From Pseudomonas sp. PSB18 (GTDB taxonomy: Bacteria > Pseudomonadota > Gammaproteobacteria > Pseudomonadales > Pseudomonadaceae), in assembly GCF_014596565.1 (NCBI RefSeq), contig NZ_NOIN01000007.1, forward strand, positions 248,001 through 312,000: DNA of 64,000 nucleotides, read 5' to 3'. Shown in pieces: positions 26,508 through 35,712 of the stretch. Each line of letters starts with the position of its first letter. Positions within the stretch are counted from its first letter, which is position 1. Under the pieces are notes generated by a model, which saw only the letters and a list, made by a program, of their open reading frames with translations, made no database searches and was not told where the DNA came from. The position numbers were made by a program, and so were the translations under genes.

Positions 26508-26621
26508 TGTGGCGAGGGGATTTATCCCCGTTGGGTTGCGTAGCAACCCCCGATTTTCCAGCACTGAGAATCCCTGGGCGAGCGCTTCGCACTCGAGCGG
26601 GGATAAATCCCCTCGCCACAG
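26508..26621. repeat. Inverted repeat (family B REP pair) with extra half units
   Basis: TGTGGCGAGGGGATTTATCC faces its exact reverse complement about 90 bases away, and the middle is more diverged than in the other copies. Two partial direct repeats of CCACAGATAAATCC follow to about 26650, as if the outer arm had been copied. The element sits in the gap before the convergent malY/patB-like gene. Confidence 0.75.
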
Positions 26622-26669
26622 ATAAATCCTTCTGCCACAGATAAATCCCATACCACCTTATTCCAACAG

Positions 26670-27818
26670 TCAGCGCCGAGCCTTCAAGCTCTTCTCCATC
26701 CGCGCAATCCCTTCCTCCAGCAGCGCCCGCGGGCAGCCGAAGTTCAGGCGCACAAACTGTTGGGCGTCGTCGCCAAAGTCCAGCCCGGCGCTGAGCCCGA
26801 CCTTGGCTTCATGGAGGAAGAAGGCCTGCGGGTCGTCCAAGCCCAATCCCGAGCAATCCAGCCACGCCAGGTAGGTACCTTGAGGCACGGTCATGCTGAT
26901 GCCGGGCAGACGGGTCTGCACCGCATTCACCAGATAGTCGCGATTGGCTTGCAGATACGCCTTCAACGCTTCGAGCCACGGACCGGCCTCGCTGTAGGCC
27001 GCCCGGGTCGCTTCGAGGCCCAGGGCATTGACGCTGTCGACCATACCGGCCCGGGCGTTGTTGACCCGTTCGCGCACCTTGGCGTTCTGGATGATGGCGA
27101 ACGAAGTCTTCAGCCCAGCGATGTTGTAGGCCTTGCTGGCGGACATCAGGGTGATGGTGCGCTCGGCGATTTCCAGGCTCAGGGTGGCGGTGGGAATGTG
27201 CACCCGGCCGTCGAAGCACAGCTCGGCATGGATCTCGTCGGAGATGATCCAGGCATCCTGCTCCAGGCAGATGTCCGCCACGGCCTTGAGCTCTTCCCGG
27301 CCGAATACCTTGCCCAGGGGGTTGTGGGGATTGCTCAACAACAGGGCGCCACCACCGTGTAGTGCTTCGCGCAACGATGCGAGGGGTGTGTGGAATTCAC
27401 CATTGACCGGATTGAAAGGCAACTCCACCTTGTTCAACTGCCAGTGGCCCGGCGCATTGCGCAGCGGCGGGTAGTTGGGCACCTGCACCACAACAGTCTG
27501 CTGCGGCTCCACCAGCCCATGCAGGGCCATGTTGAAACCTGGCTCCACACCCGGCAGGAACACGATCTGCTGGGGCTCGACGCGCCAGGCGTATTTGTTC
27601 CAGAGGTCAGCCACGATGGCCGCACGCAGGGTGTCCTGGGCCACGCTGTAGCCAAGCATCGGATGCTCAAGACGCTTGCGCAGCGCATCGATGACCACGG
27701 GCGGGGCAGCGAAGTCCATATCAGCCACCCACATCGGCAACACCTCGGCCGGGTAGCGACTCCACTTGGTGCTGCCGGTACCGTGGCGCTCGAACACTGG
27801 GTCGAAATCGAAAGTCAT
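26670..27818 (-). CDS. patB: MalY/PatB-family PLP-dependent C-S lyase
   Basis: A 382-residue fold-type I aminotransferase-like enzyme. Lys229 in SASKAYNIAGLK is the expected PLP Schiff-base lysine; SNPHNPLG (162-169) and ISDEIHAEL carry the cofactor-binding Asn and Asp. The N-terminal DFDPVFERHGTGSTKWSRYP and LPMWVADMDF are the signature of MalY/PatB cystathionine beta-lyases, which cleave cystathionine to homocysteine, pyruvate and ammonia. The substrate range of PatB-like proteins is broader, so methionine synthesis is not assured. The gene is followed on the same strand by nothing close; the molybdenum hydroxylase gene lies upstream on the same strand with a 49-base gap, so read-through is possible. 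Confidence 0.9.
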   Translation of the reverse strand: MTFDFDPVFERHGTGSTKWSRYPAEVLPMWVADMDFAAPPVVIDALRKRLEHPMLGYSVAQDTLRAAIVADLWNKYAWRVEPQQIVFLPGVEPGFNMALHGLVEPQQTVVVQVPNYPPLRNAPGHWQLNKVELPFNPVNGEFHTPLASLREALHGGGALLLSNPHNPLGKVFGREELKAVADICLEQDAWIISDEIHAELCFDGRVHIPTATLSLEIAERTITLMSASKAYNIAGLKTSFAIIQNAKVRERVNNARAGMVDSVNALGLEATRAAYSEAGPWLEALKAYLQANRDYLVNAVQTRLPGISMTVPQGTYLAWLDCSGLGLDDPQAFFLHEAKVGLSAGLDFGDDAQQFVRLNFGCPRALLEEGIARMEKSLKARR

Positions 27819-27867
27819 GGCGGTTCCATCAGGTCAGAGAATTGAGATGACGGCCATGATAACCCGT

Positions 27868-30105
27868 TCACGCCAGCTTGAACGGCAACTGACGCAGCGG
27901 CTTGCCCGTCAGGCTCGCCACCGCATTCGCAAAGGCCGGTGCCAGCGCCGGCAGGCCGGGTTCACCCATGCCTGTGGGTGGGTCGGCGCTGGGCACGATG
28001 TGAATCGAGAATTCCGGCGTATCGGTGATGCGTGGCACGCTGAAATCGGCGAAGTTGCTTTGCTGCACGACGCCGTCCTTCAACGTGACAGCGCCGCCCG
28101 GCAGGCACATGGACAAACCCATGAGCGCCGCACCCTGTACCTGCGCCTCGACGCTGCGCGGGTTGACGGCCAGGTTGCAGTGGACGCCCGCGGTCACCTG
28201 ATGCAGCACCGGACGGCCATTCTGTACCGAGGCCTGAACCACGTAGGCCACCACCGAGCTGAACGACTCGTGCACCGCCACGCCCCAGGCTCGCCCTTCG
28301 GGCAGTTGAGCCTTGCCGTAGCCACTCTTGTCCACCGCCAGTTGCAGTGCGGCGCGATGGCGTGGGCTTTGATCGGCAAACAGCTTCATCCGATAGGCCA
28401 CAGGGTCCTGCCGGGTTGTCCGGGCGATTTCATCGATCAACGTCTCCATCACAAACGCCGTATGCGTGGAGCCCACGCTGCGCCACCACAACACCGGCAC
28501 GTTGAACTTGGGGTGATGTACCGTCAGACGCATCGGTAGCGGATAAGGATTGCGCAAACCTTCCGTGGCCGTGGGGTCGATGCCGTTCTTCACGCGGGCG
28601 TCGAACATCGTGTCGGCGAGGATCGATTGCCCGACCAGGACGTGATCCCAGGCCAGGACGTTGCCGTTGTCATCGAAACCGATCCGCGCACGGTGCAGGT
28701 GCATGGGGCGGTAGTAACCGCCCTTGATGTCGTCTTCACGGCTCCACAGGGTACGAACAGGCGCATCGAGCCCGGCGGTGCGCGCGGCCTTGGCGACTTC
28801 GCAGGCGAGCACGACGAAGTCGCCGGAAGGTACACCACGGCGGCCAAAGCCGCCGCCTGCCGTCTGCACATTGACCTGGACTTGTTCAGGCTTGAGATTC
28901 AACACCCGTGCCGCCGCGACACCGTCGCCACCGGGGAACTGCGTACCGACCCATAGCTGGGCGCGGTCGCCGGTAACCTGGACGGTGCAGTTCAACGGTT
29001 CCATGGGCGCGTGGGCGAGGTAGGGGAACAGGAACTCGGCTTCCAATTGATGTGGGGCGCTGGCAAGCGGCGTCATGTCGGCATCGAAATGAAGGGGGCC
29101 GGGCTGGCTGGCCAGGTCCCGGTACTGGGCCAGTTGTTTTTCGCTGTCGACCTTCTCGACCGCGGAGGTATCCCATTGCAGCTTGAGCGCATCGCGGCCG
29201 GTTTTTGCCTGCCAATAGCCGTCCGCGACCACCGCCACACCTTCGGCCCCTCCGTCCAGCGGCACTCGCAGGACGGCTTTTACCCCTTGGGTGGCACGGG
29301 CTGCGCTGTCATCCAGCGAAGCGATACGGGCCCCAAATACAGGAGGGCGCGCCACCACGGCGGTGAGCTGCCCGGGCAGGTGCATGTCGATGCCGAAATC
29401 CTGTCGGCCGCTGCTCTTGGCCTTGGCATCGATACGCGTCGTGGCCTGGCCGATGATGCGAAAGTCCTTGGGATCCTTGAGGGTGATAGCTTCGGGCACG
29501 GGCATTGCCATCGCCGCTTCGGCGAGCTCCCCGTAACTCGCTTTTCGGCCTCCCGGGCCTAGCACCATGCCCGCCTGGGTGCTCAGGCTCGCCGCATCCA
29601 CGTTCCAGCGCGCGGCCGCCGCCGCGAGCAACATGGCGCGAGCGCGGGCGCCCAGTTCGCGGTATTGGGTGTAGCTGTTCTTGATCGAGTTGGAGCCGCC
29701 GGTGATGTGCATGCCGAAACTCGGGTCCTGATAAGCCGCGTCGTTGCTGCCATTGCGGGTACGCACCAGGCTCCAGTCGGCGTCGAGTTCTTCGGCCAGA
29801 ATCATGGGCAACCCGGTCTGTACACCCTGGCCAAACTCAAGACGGTTGAGGGTGACCGTTACCTCGCCGTTGGGCGCGATCTGCACGAACGCCGACGGCT
29901 GCTGGGTCGGCTTGAGCGCTTGCCCGTTGTCGCCGGCTTGTTGTGCCAGGGCCAGGTGCGGGAATGCACCCAAGGCCAGCCCGCCGATGCCGACGATCTT
30001 GAGAAAACTGCGCCGGGGGAGTGTGGTGAGGCTGCCCAGGTCGTCGTCGGTGAAGATCGATTGCAGGGCGCGGGGGAGTTCGTCAGGGAAAATGTCGTTC
30101 AGCAT
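27868..30105 (-). CDS. Molybdopterin-binding hydroxylase large subunit (IorB-like)
   Basis: A 745-residue catalytic subunit of the xanthine oxidase family, of the two-subunit isoquinoline 1-oxidoreductase type. A twin-arginine-like signal is present near residues 28-55 (PRRSFLKIVGIGGLALGAFP), fitting periplasmic export of this group. The body has the aldehyde oxidase/xanthine dehydrogenase pattern (GGGFGRRG, YRPMHLHRA, LAHAPMEPLNCTVQ) and ends with the motif GEPGLPALAPAFANAVASLTGKPLRQLP, which carries the catalytic Glu. Start codon has GGAG before it. It overlaps functionally with the small (2Fe-2S) subunit 12 bases upstream. A membrane cytochrome c subunit, common in this family, is not next to it. 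Confidence 0.92.
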   Translation of the reverse strand: MLNDIFPDELPRALQSIFTDDDLGSLTTLPRRSFLKIVGIGGLALGAFPHLALAQQAGDNGQALKPTQQPSAFVQIAPNGEVTVTLNRLEFGQGVQTGLPMILAEELDADWSLVRTRNGSNDAAYQDPSFGMHITGGSNSIKNSYTQYRELGARARAMLLAAAAARWNVDAASLSTQAGMVLGPGGRKASYGELAEAAMAMPVPEAITLKDPKDFRIIGQATTRIDAKAKSSGRQDFGIDMHLPGQLTAVVARPPVFGARIASLDDSAARATQGVKAVLRVPLDGGAEGVAVVADGYWQAKTGRDALKLQWDTSAVEKVDSEKQLAQYRDLASQPGPLHFDADMTPLASAPHQLEAEFLFPYLAHAPMEPLNCTVQVTGDRAQLWVGTQFPGGDGVAAARVLNLKPEQVQVNVQTAGGGFGRRGVPSGDFVVLACEVAKAARTAGLDAPVRTLWSREDDIKGGYYRPMHLHRARIGFDDNGNVLAWDHVLVGQSILADTMFDARVKNGIDPTATEGLRNPYPLPMRLTVHHPKFNVPVLWWRSVGSTHTAFVMETLIDEIARTTRQDPVAYRMKLFADQSPRHRAALQLAVDKSGYGKAQLPEGRAWGVAVHESFSSVVAYVVQASVQNGRPVLHQVTAGVHCNLAVNPRSVEAQVQGAALMGLSMCLPGGAVTLKDGVVQQSNFADFSVPRITDTPEFSIHIVPSADPPTGMGEPGLPALAPAFANAVASLTGKPLRQLPFKLA

Positions 30106-30117
30106 GGCGCACTCCGG

Positions 30118-30591
30118 TCAGGCGAGGGCTTTGGCGGCATCGGCCACGGCAGCACGGATACGGACGTAGGTACCGCAGCGGCAGATATTGCCGGCCATGG
30201 CCGAGTCGATTTCGGCGGCGGTGGGTTGCTTGCCCTTGGGTTGGGCCTTGAGGAAAGCGGTCGCGCTCATGATCTGGCCGCTCTGGCAGTAGCCACACTG
30301 CGCGACGTCATGCTTGACCCAGGCCTCATGCACCGCCGTGCCGACTGGATCGCTGCCGTCGGTGGCGGCTTCGATGGTGGTGATCTTCTTGCCTTCGGCG
30401 GCTGCGATCGGCGTCACGCAGGAGCGGATGGCCTGGCCGTCCAAGTGAACCGTGCACGCGCCACACAGGGCTGCGCCGCAGCCGAACTTGGTGCCGGTCA
30501 TGCCCAACGTATCACGCAATGTCCAGAGAATCGGGGTGCCAGGATCGACGTCGACCGTGTATTCACGGCCATTGATGTTGAGGGCGCTCAT
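30118..30591 (-). CDS. (2Fe-2S)-binding subunit of the molybdenum hydroxylase (IorA-like)
   Basis: A 157-residue electron-transfer subunit. Plant-type 2Fe-2S cysteines are at 38, 43, 46 and 58 (FGCGAALCGACTVHLDG), and the second cluster cysteines at 99, 102, 137 and 139 (CGYCQSG; ICRCGTY). Both clusters are complete. No FAD domain is attached, as expected for IorA-type subunits that pass electrons to a cytochrome. I chose the inner ATG, MSALNINGREY, because AGGTCC lies before it and the extension has no family match. It is the first gene of a two-gene operon with the large subunit and diverges from the metallo-hydrolase gene. The organic substrate is unknown. Confidence 0.93.
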   Translation of the reverse strand: MSALNINGREYTVDVDPGTPILWTLRDTLGMTGTKFGCGAALCGACTVHLDGQAIRSCVTPIAAAEGKKITTIEAATDGSDPVGTAVHEAWVKHDVAQCGYCQSGQIMSATAFLKAQPKGKQPTAAEIDSAMAGNICRCGTYVRIRAAVADAAKALA

Positions 30592-30867
30592 GGTAGGACC
30601 TGCTCCGCAAGGTTTGGCTCCGATCAACTATAGGAAGGAATCTGCAAGGCACATTGCACAATTCAGGCTGATGATTGCCCGATCCTGCGAATTGGCCCTG
30701 TCCTCCTATCTTTCTGTTTGGATCGATCACCCTAAGGTACAGGGGAGCCATACCCATGTACGGTATCGGACACTGCACGCCGCATCACACACTCACTCCC
30801 CAGGCATTTCGCCGTTCTCGCGCCGGGAACAGCGGATTCCTGCCCCCTGAACTTATGGAGAGTGACC

Positions 30868-31836
30868 ATGACAACGCATCTGGACTACCGCACTCGCGAG
30901 GAAGAGAAAAGCAACGGTCAATTGGCGTCGGGCATGCATCCGGCCCCAACAGGATTGAACGTCGAAGAGTTGGTTCCTTCACGCTATGCCCTGCGGGTCG
31001 GTGAGATTGACGTGCTGGTGGTCAGCGATGGCGTACTGCCGTTGCCGACCACGACAATGTCCACCAACGCTGATCCGGCGGCTCGCGCAGCCTGGTTCAA
31101 GGAGATGTTCCTGGGCCCGGATGCGTTCGACTGGGCATTGAACGTGCTGGTGGTGCGCAGTGGCGGGCAAACCATACTCGTCGATGCCGGGTTGGGCGGG
31201 CAGTTCCCCGGCTTTCCGCGCGCGGGGCAGTTCCCAAAGCGACTGGCCGCCGCCGGTATCGACCTGGGATCGGTGACCGACGTGGTCATCACTCATATGC
31301 ATATGGACCATATCGGCGGGCTGCTGGTCGACGAGGTAAAGAACCGGCTGCGCCCGGACGTGCGGATCCACGTCGCGGCCACCGAGGTTGAATTCTGGGC
31401 GGCCCCCGATTTTTCCCATACGGCCATGCCGTCGCCGGTGCCGGATGTCCTGCGGGCCACTGCCGATGAGTTCATGAAGGTGTACGGCGACAAGCTGCGC
31501 ACGTTCGAACATGAGCATGAGGTAGCACCGGGTGTGGTCGCCAGGCTAACGGGGGGACACACTCCGGGGCACAGCGTGGTTCATGTGGCGTCCGCCGGTG
31601 AGCGGCTGACCTTTGCCGGTGACGCACTGTTCCCGGTCGCCTTCGACCATCCCGACTGGCACAACGGTTTTGAACATGATCCCGAGGAAGCCGTTCGCGT
31701 TCGGGTCCGGCTCATGCAGGAAGCGGCGGCGAGCGGTGAGCTGCTGGTCGCCACGCATTTGCCGTTTCCGTCAGTGGGAAGGGTGGCGGTGGAGGGGGAT
31801 GCGTTTCGCTGGGTGGCGGCTTTCTGGGATTACTGA
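30868..31836 (+). CDS. Metallo-beta-lactamase-fold hydrolase
   Basis: A 322-residue enzyme with the dinuclear zinc motif THMHMDHIGG (His143, His145, Asp147, His148), a later GGHTPGHSVVH and GDALFP. It resembles the methyl parathion hydrolase / AhlD-like branch of the family, in which members hydrolyse phosphotriesters or lactones including acyl-homoserine lactones. The start was placed at the ATG after GGAGAG; a GTG six bases earlier is the alternative. It diverges from the molybdenum hydroxylase operon. Quorum quenching is possible but unproven. Confidence 0.88.
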   Translation: MTTHLDYRTREEEKSNGQLASGMHPAPTGLNVEELVPSRYALRVGEIDVLVVSDGVLPLPTTTMSTNADPAARAAWFKEMFLGPDAFDWALNVLVVRSGGQTILVDAGLGGQFPGFPRAGQFPKRLAAAGIDLGSVTDVVITHMHMDHIGGLLVDEVKNRLRPDVRIHVAATEVEFWAAPDFSHTAMPSPVPDVLRATADEFMKVYGDKLRTFEHEHEVAPGVVARLTGGHTPGHSVVHVASAGERLTFAGDALFPVAFDHPDWHNGFEHDPEEAVRVRVRLMQEAAASGELLVATHLPFPSVGRVAVEGDAFRWVAAFWDY

Positions 31837-31910
31837 GCAGTAATCGCAGCCATGAAGTCGGCGTCTTTGATGTGTCGTGCAGCCCGTCCAGCCTGAGGTT
31901 GTGCCCTGGA

Positions 31911-32519
31911 TCAGGAATGGATGGGCAGCACCAGACCAAACGCCACGAAAAAACCGCCGCAGACCTTGTTGAACCGACGCCCAGTACGGGCCAGCCACGG
32001 CCGGACCCGATACGCCGCCGTGGCCACGATGTACTCGACGATGAACTCCACGACCGCGTAGGTCAGCGCGATGGCGGCGGTCTGGGCGAACAGGTTCCTG
32101 TGCGGGTCAAGAAAGGGCGGAATAAACGCGGTGAACAGCAACAGTGCCTTGGGATTCGAGACCGCCGACAACAGGCCCTGCCGGAAAAGTGACCAGGGGC
32201 CGGCCCCTGACACGGCCTCCACGTCCAGGGAAACCGGCGCCGACCGCCACAATCCCAGTCCCAGCCAGATGAGATAAAGCCCGCCGGCTATCTTCAACAC
32301 CATGAACCCGGTCACGGAGGCCTGGATCAATGCACCCAGCCCGAGGGCACACAACGAGAGCATCACGACGAAGCCCGACACACCGCCACTGATGGTGAAA
32401 AGCGTCTTGCGGTTGCCATGGATCGCGCCGTGGGTCAGCACCAGCAATGCATTGGGCCCAGGCACCACTGCGATGCCGCAACAGGTAACCAGATAGAGCA
32501 GCCAGGTCTCGAAGGGCAT
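31911..32519 (-). CDS. LysE/RhtB-family amino acid exporter
   Basis: A 202-residue inner membrane exporter with six hydrophobic spans, the early motif PGPNALLVLTHGA (the PGP signature of RhtB/LysE proteins) and the loop SNPKALLLFTAFIPPF. Such proteins export amino acids or homoserine-like compounds. GGAGAACATC lies before the ATG. It diverges from a LysR regulator 114 bases away, a standard arrangement for substrate-induced exporters. The exported substrate cannot be told. Confidence 0.92.
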   Translation of the reverse strand: MPFETWLLYLVTCCGIAVVPGPNALLVLTHGAIHGNRKTLFTISGGVSGFVVMLSLCALGLGALIQASVTGFMVLKIAGGLYLIWLGLGLWRSAPVSLDVEAVSGAGPWSLFRQGLLSAVSNPKALLLFTAFIPPFLDPHRNLFAQTAAIALTYAVVEFIVEYIVATAAYRVRPWLARTGRRFNKVCGGFFVAFGLVLPIHS

Positions 32520-32633
32520 GATGTTCTCCAGTGAAAAGCAACGTCCTCTCCAGCATCCTGCTGGTGAAACCCGCTCAACAGAAGCGCATAATTCATGGCT
32601 TAGACATTCGATTATCGAATAGGGGTCGTGGAC

Positions 32634-33503
32634 ATGCCTTCCGGCGATTTGCAAATGGACTGGCTCAAGTGCTTTGTCGCGGTGGTGGACGCCGGTTCGC
32701 TTTCCGGCGCGGCTCTTGAGGTGCATCGGTCACAGTCCGCTGTGAGCATGCAGATGAAAAAACTGGAAACGGCGCTTGGGCGGCAGTTGTTGAGTCGCGG
32801 CCCGCGGCACCTGCAACTGACCCTCGATGGCCAGACCCTTCTGGGTTATGCGCGGCGCATGGTGGCGCTGCATGCTGAAACGCAGGCGGCTTTCCATGGC
32901 GAGGAGTTGACCGGGCGCATACGGCTGGGCGTTGCCGAGGATTATGCGGCGAAGTACCTGACACCCGTGCTCAAGCGCTTCGCCCCCCGCTATGGGGGCG
33001 TTGAAATAGAACTGGATTGCGAGCAATCGACGACTCTGATTCCACGGGTGGTGAATGGCGACCTGGACCTGGCGCTGGTTTCCAGGGACTCCCCCCAGCG
33101 GGGTACATTTCTGTTCAAGGAGCCCATGGTGTGGGTGGGTTCGCCTCAGTTCGAGCTTTGGCGGCGCGACCCCATCCCGATCGCGGTCTACGAAAGTGCC
33201 AGCCTGGCCCGGCGCAACGCGGTCAATTCGTTAACGCTGCAGGGCCGTCGGTATAAAGTGGTCTACAACAGTTCCAGCCTCGCAGGCCAAGTCGCGGCGG
33301 TGGAAGGTGGGATTGCCATCGCCGCCATTACCCGATGCAGTGTCCCAGCCTCATTGCAAGTGCTCGGCAACGAACATGATCTGGGCGGCATAGAACCAAT
33401 GGAGGTGTCGGTTTTTCGCAGTCGGGCTTCTCGCGGTTCGAAGGCTGTTAACAGCCTTCACGCCTTCATCATCGGTGCGTTGAGGAGCCAGCAGGCTACA
33501 TAG
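32634..33503 (+). CDS. LysR-family transcriptional regulator, divergent from the exporter
   Basis: A 289-residue LysR regulator. The winged helix-turn-helix covers residues 6-65 (CFVAVVDAGSLSGAALEVHRSQSAVSMQMKKLE), and the effector domain about 90-285. The ATG chosen has AGGGG seven bases before it; GTG six bases upstream and ATG 21 bases downstream are also possible. Known examples of such divergent pairs have the LysR protein sense the exported amino acid and activate the exporter. It is convergent with the diguanylate cyclase gene across only four bases. Confidence 0.9.
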   Translation: MPSGDLQMDWLKCFVAVVDAGSLSGAALEVHRSQSAVSMQMKKLETALGRQLLSRGPRHLQLTLDGQTLLGYARRMVALHAETQAAFHGEELTGRIRLGVAEDYAAKYLTPVLKRFAPRYGGVEIELDCEQSTTLIPRVVNGDLDLALVSRDSPQRGTFLFKEPMVWVGSPQFELWRRDPIPIAVYESASLARRNAVNSLTLQGRRYKVVYNSSSLAGQVAAVEGGIAIAAITRCSVPASLQVLGNEHDLGGIEPMEVSVFRSRASRGSKAVNSLHAFIIGALRSQQAT

Positions 33504-33507
33504 GGTC

Positions 33508-34461
33508 CTACTCGTGCACCGTCACCCGATTGCGCCCGGTTTTCTTGGAGGTGTACAGCGCCTCGTCCGCCCAGGCGATCAGGTCGGCGTGGCTATTGGA
33601 CGGCTGGCTCAGGTCGGCCACCCCCAGGCTGATGGTGAAACGGATGACCACGTCGCCGTACGGCACGTCCATTTCTTCGACGGCCTTGCGCAGGCGCTCG
33701 GCAAACATCCGTGCACCGGCCTTGTCGGTATCCGAAAGCACCACGCCGAACTCTTCACCGCCATAGCGTCCGGCCACGTCGGAGTCACGCACATGCTCGC
33801 GGACCAAGTGAGCGACCTGCTCGATGACCTTGTCGCCTGCCTGGTGACCATAGGTGTCATTGACTCGCTTGAAGTGGTCGATGTCGAACATGACCAGGCT
33901 GGAGTTATTGCCATAGCGCTGGTGCCGGGCGTAGGTGGCCTTGAGGTTCTCTTCCCAATGCCCACGGTTATACAGACCGGTCAGCCGATCGGTGCTGGAC
34001 AACTGCTGCAACTGTGCGTTGGCGGCCTGCAGTTGATGCCGGTTGGTGGCGACGTCGGTGACGTCATAGATCACCAGACAGATATGGTTGATCTTGCTGT
34101 CAGGGGAGCGCAGGGGCAGCAGGGTGGTGTTCTGAAACATGAATTCTTCGTGGCCGGTGATCGGCTGATAGTTCTTGAAGCGCACCAGGTAGGGACGCTG
34201 CTCCCAGACCGTGAAGGCGGGCGTGCCCAGGGCGGCGACGCTTTCCACCTTGCGGCTGAACCACTGGTGGTCGACTTCGGGAAACAGACTGAAAAAGTGC
34301 TGGTTATGGGCGTCCTTCGGCTGGACCCCGGAACGGTTCTCCATGAACGTGTTCCAGACCTGCACCCGATAGTCGCGGTCAAGCACCACCACACCGACGT
34401 CGATGCTCTGGACAATCGCCAGCAACCAGTGGAATTCGTTCAGATCAACAGGATTGTTCAT
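33508..34461 (-). CDS. PAS-GGDEF diguanylate cyclase
   Basis: A 317-residue diguanylate cyclase. A PAS domain covers about 12-145 (DYRVQVWNTFMENRSG), a short helix follows, and the GGDEF domain about 155-315 has an intact active site RYGGEEF. The inhibitory I-site RxxD is not at the usual place, so feedback is uncertain. It starts three bases after the stop of the response regulator gene, so the two are co-transcribed and c-di-GMP production could be tied to that regulator. No membrane segments are seen. Confidence 0.93.
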   Translation of the reverse strand: MNNPVDLNEFHWLLAIVQSIDVGVVVLDRDYRVQVWNTFMENRSGVQPKDAHNQHFFSLFPEVDHQWFSRKVESVAALGTPAFTVWEQRPYLVRFKNYQPITGHEEFMFQNTTLLPLRSPDSKINHICLVIYDVTDVATNRHQLQAANAQLQQLSSTDRLTGLYNRGHWEENLKATYARHQRYGNNSSLVMFDIDHFKRVNDTYGHQAGDKVIEQVAHLVREHVRDSDVAGRYGGEEFGVVLSDTDKAGARMFAERLRKAVEEMDVPYGDVVIRFTISLGVADLSQPSNSHADLIAWADEALYTSKKTGRNRVTVHE

Positions 34462-34464
34462 GGC

Positions 34465-35463
34465 TCAGCTCATCAAGTAGGCGAGTTTGTGGGTCAACCG
34501 CTCGATTGAGTCTTCCGTGAACAGCAATAACAGGTCGAAGCGAATGTCGTGGCCCTCCAGGCTGTAGCTGATTTCCACGGCGAGGGTCTTTTTCCAGCGG
34601 GTCTGGTTGACCCGGATCAGCTCGTCGATCGCCGCATGCTGGCCGAGCACCTGCGGATGCCCCTGGGAAAACACCACGTCGATCTGCTCGGCAATACTGC
34701 TCAGGCACGCGCCGATCAGCACGCTGGAAAGATCGAGTACCATTTCCAGGTCCGAATAATCAGCGCTCTGGCGCTGCATCAATTGCGCGATATCGGAAAC
34801 TTCCGAGTCATGGAACATCAGCAGGGCTTCACCGGCGATGCCACTGCCGATGAAGCCCTGGCAGATGGCGGTGAGCTGCTGGGAGCTGCCGGCATCGGTG
34901 AGCGCCATGTGCAATTCGCCGACTTCGAGGACGTTCACGTTGGGGACCGGCAACTGCACGAAGACGCCCAGGACCTTGGCGATCAGCGCGGCGGCCCGGC
35001 CGATGGCGACGTTGACCGTTTCGCGGAATGCGTCGTGAAAATGGATGGCGGTGTTGCTTGTCGGACGATGCTGCAGGGGCGCCTGCGTGGCTTTCGTCAG
35101 CAGGCCGAGGCGGCTGAGGGTCTGGCGCAGTTCGCTTTCGTCGAAAGGCTTCTTCAGGAACGCCAGGGCGCCCAGTTCGCTGACGCGGCGTACTGCTTCC
35201 TCCTGGACGTCACCGGAAATCACGATGACTTGAGATTTCAAGCCTTCAGTGCGCAGGGCGCTCAATACCTGATAACCATCCATCTCCGGCATGGTCAGGT
35301 CGAGCAACACCACTTGGCCCAGCCCCTTGCGTATGGCCTCCATGGCCTGGCGACCGTTACTGGCCTCGGTAATGGAAACCGACCAGTCCGCCGGCAATGC
35401 CCGTAACACTTGCTTACGGGCCATGTTGGAGTCATCACACACCACTAGGGGAATCTCTGACAC
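34465..35463 (-). CDS. Response regulator with CheX/CheC-like phosphatase half
   Basis: A 332-residue protein. The receiver domain (about 5-120) has the acidic pair CDDS (Asp10/11), phospho-Asp55 (LLDLTMP), and KKPF. After a linker of about 25 residues, residues 150-330 form a CheC/CheX-like domain (HFHDAFRETVNVAIGRAAALIAKVLG; DYSDLEMVLDLSSVLIGACLSSIAEQ), with the repeated E-x-x-N-like helix; in CheX this is the site that removes phosphate from CheY. The two halves could regulate each other. Downstream the PAS-GGDEF gene follows after three bases, so this couples phospho-signalling to c-di-GMP. The CheX assignment is based on pattern only. Confidence 0.85.
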   Translation of the reverse strand: MSEIPLVVCDDSNMARKQVLRALPADWSVSITEASNGRQAMEAIRKGLGQVVLLDLTMPEMDGYQVLSALRTEGLKSQVIVISGDVQEEAVRRVSELGALAFLKKPFDESELRQTLSRLGLLTKATQAPLQHRPTSNTAIHFHDAFRETVNVAIGRAAALIAKVLGVFVQLPVPNVNVLEVGELHMALTDAGSSQQLTAICQGFIGSGIAGEALLMFHDSEVSDIAQLMQRQSADYSDLEMVLDLSSVLIGACLSSIAEQIDVVFSQGHPQVLGQHAAIDELIRVNQTRWKKTLAVEISYSLEGHDIRFDLLLLFTEDSIERLTHKLAYLMS

Positions 35464-35656
35464 AACCAGCCTCTCATCAGGGAAAGTACTAGGGCATCAT
35501 GCCATAGGCTTACAAAGACCACCTAGTCATCAGGGTTATCAGCCTGGAAAAGCAAGGACGATGAGCTCGCCTGATCTTCAGCGGTCTATCCTTTTGAACA
35601 AGCGCTCGTCGCGGAAGTTCGACGTGGATTCATCCGCGACGCTTTGGCCCGGAAAC

Positions 35657-35697
35657 AAAAAGCCCGCACACTCATGACGAGGTGCGGGCTCTTTAAC
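35657..35697 (-). terminator. Rho-independent terminator of the DUF2628 gene
   Basis: On the minus strand AGCCCGCAC pairs with GTGCGGGCT around a 12-base loop and is followed by TTTTGTTT. It lies 16 bases after the DUF2628 stop. A second inverted repeat, CGTCGCGGA with TCCGCGACG (35607-35641), lies just beyond it; the remainder of the 249-base gap is the promoter region of the response regulator gene. Confidence 0.85.
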
Positions 35698-35712
35698 GGC
35701 CGGAAGCTGCGA

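Noticed and set aside
35520..35605. Small protein in the gap between DUF2628 and the response regulator gene
   Set aside because: No frame with a plausible binding site or family features was found.
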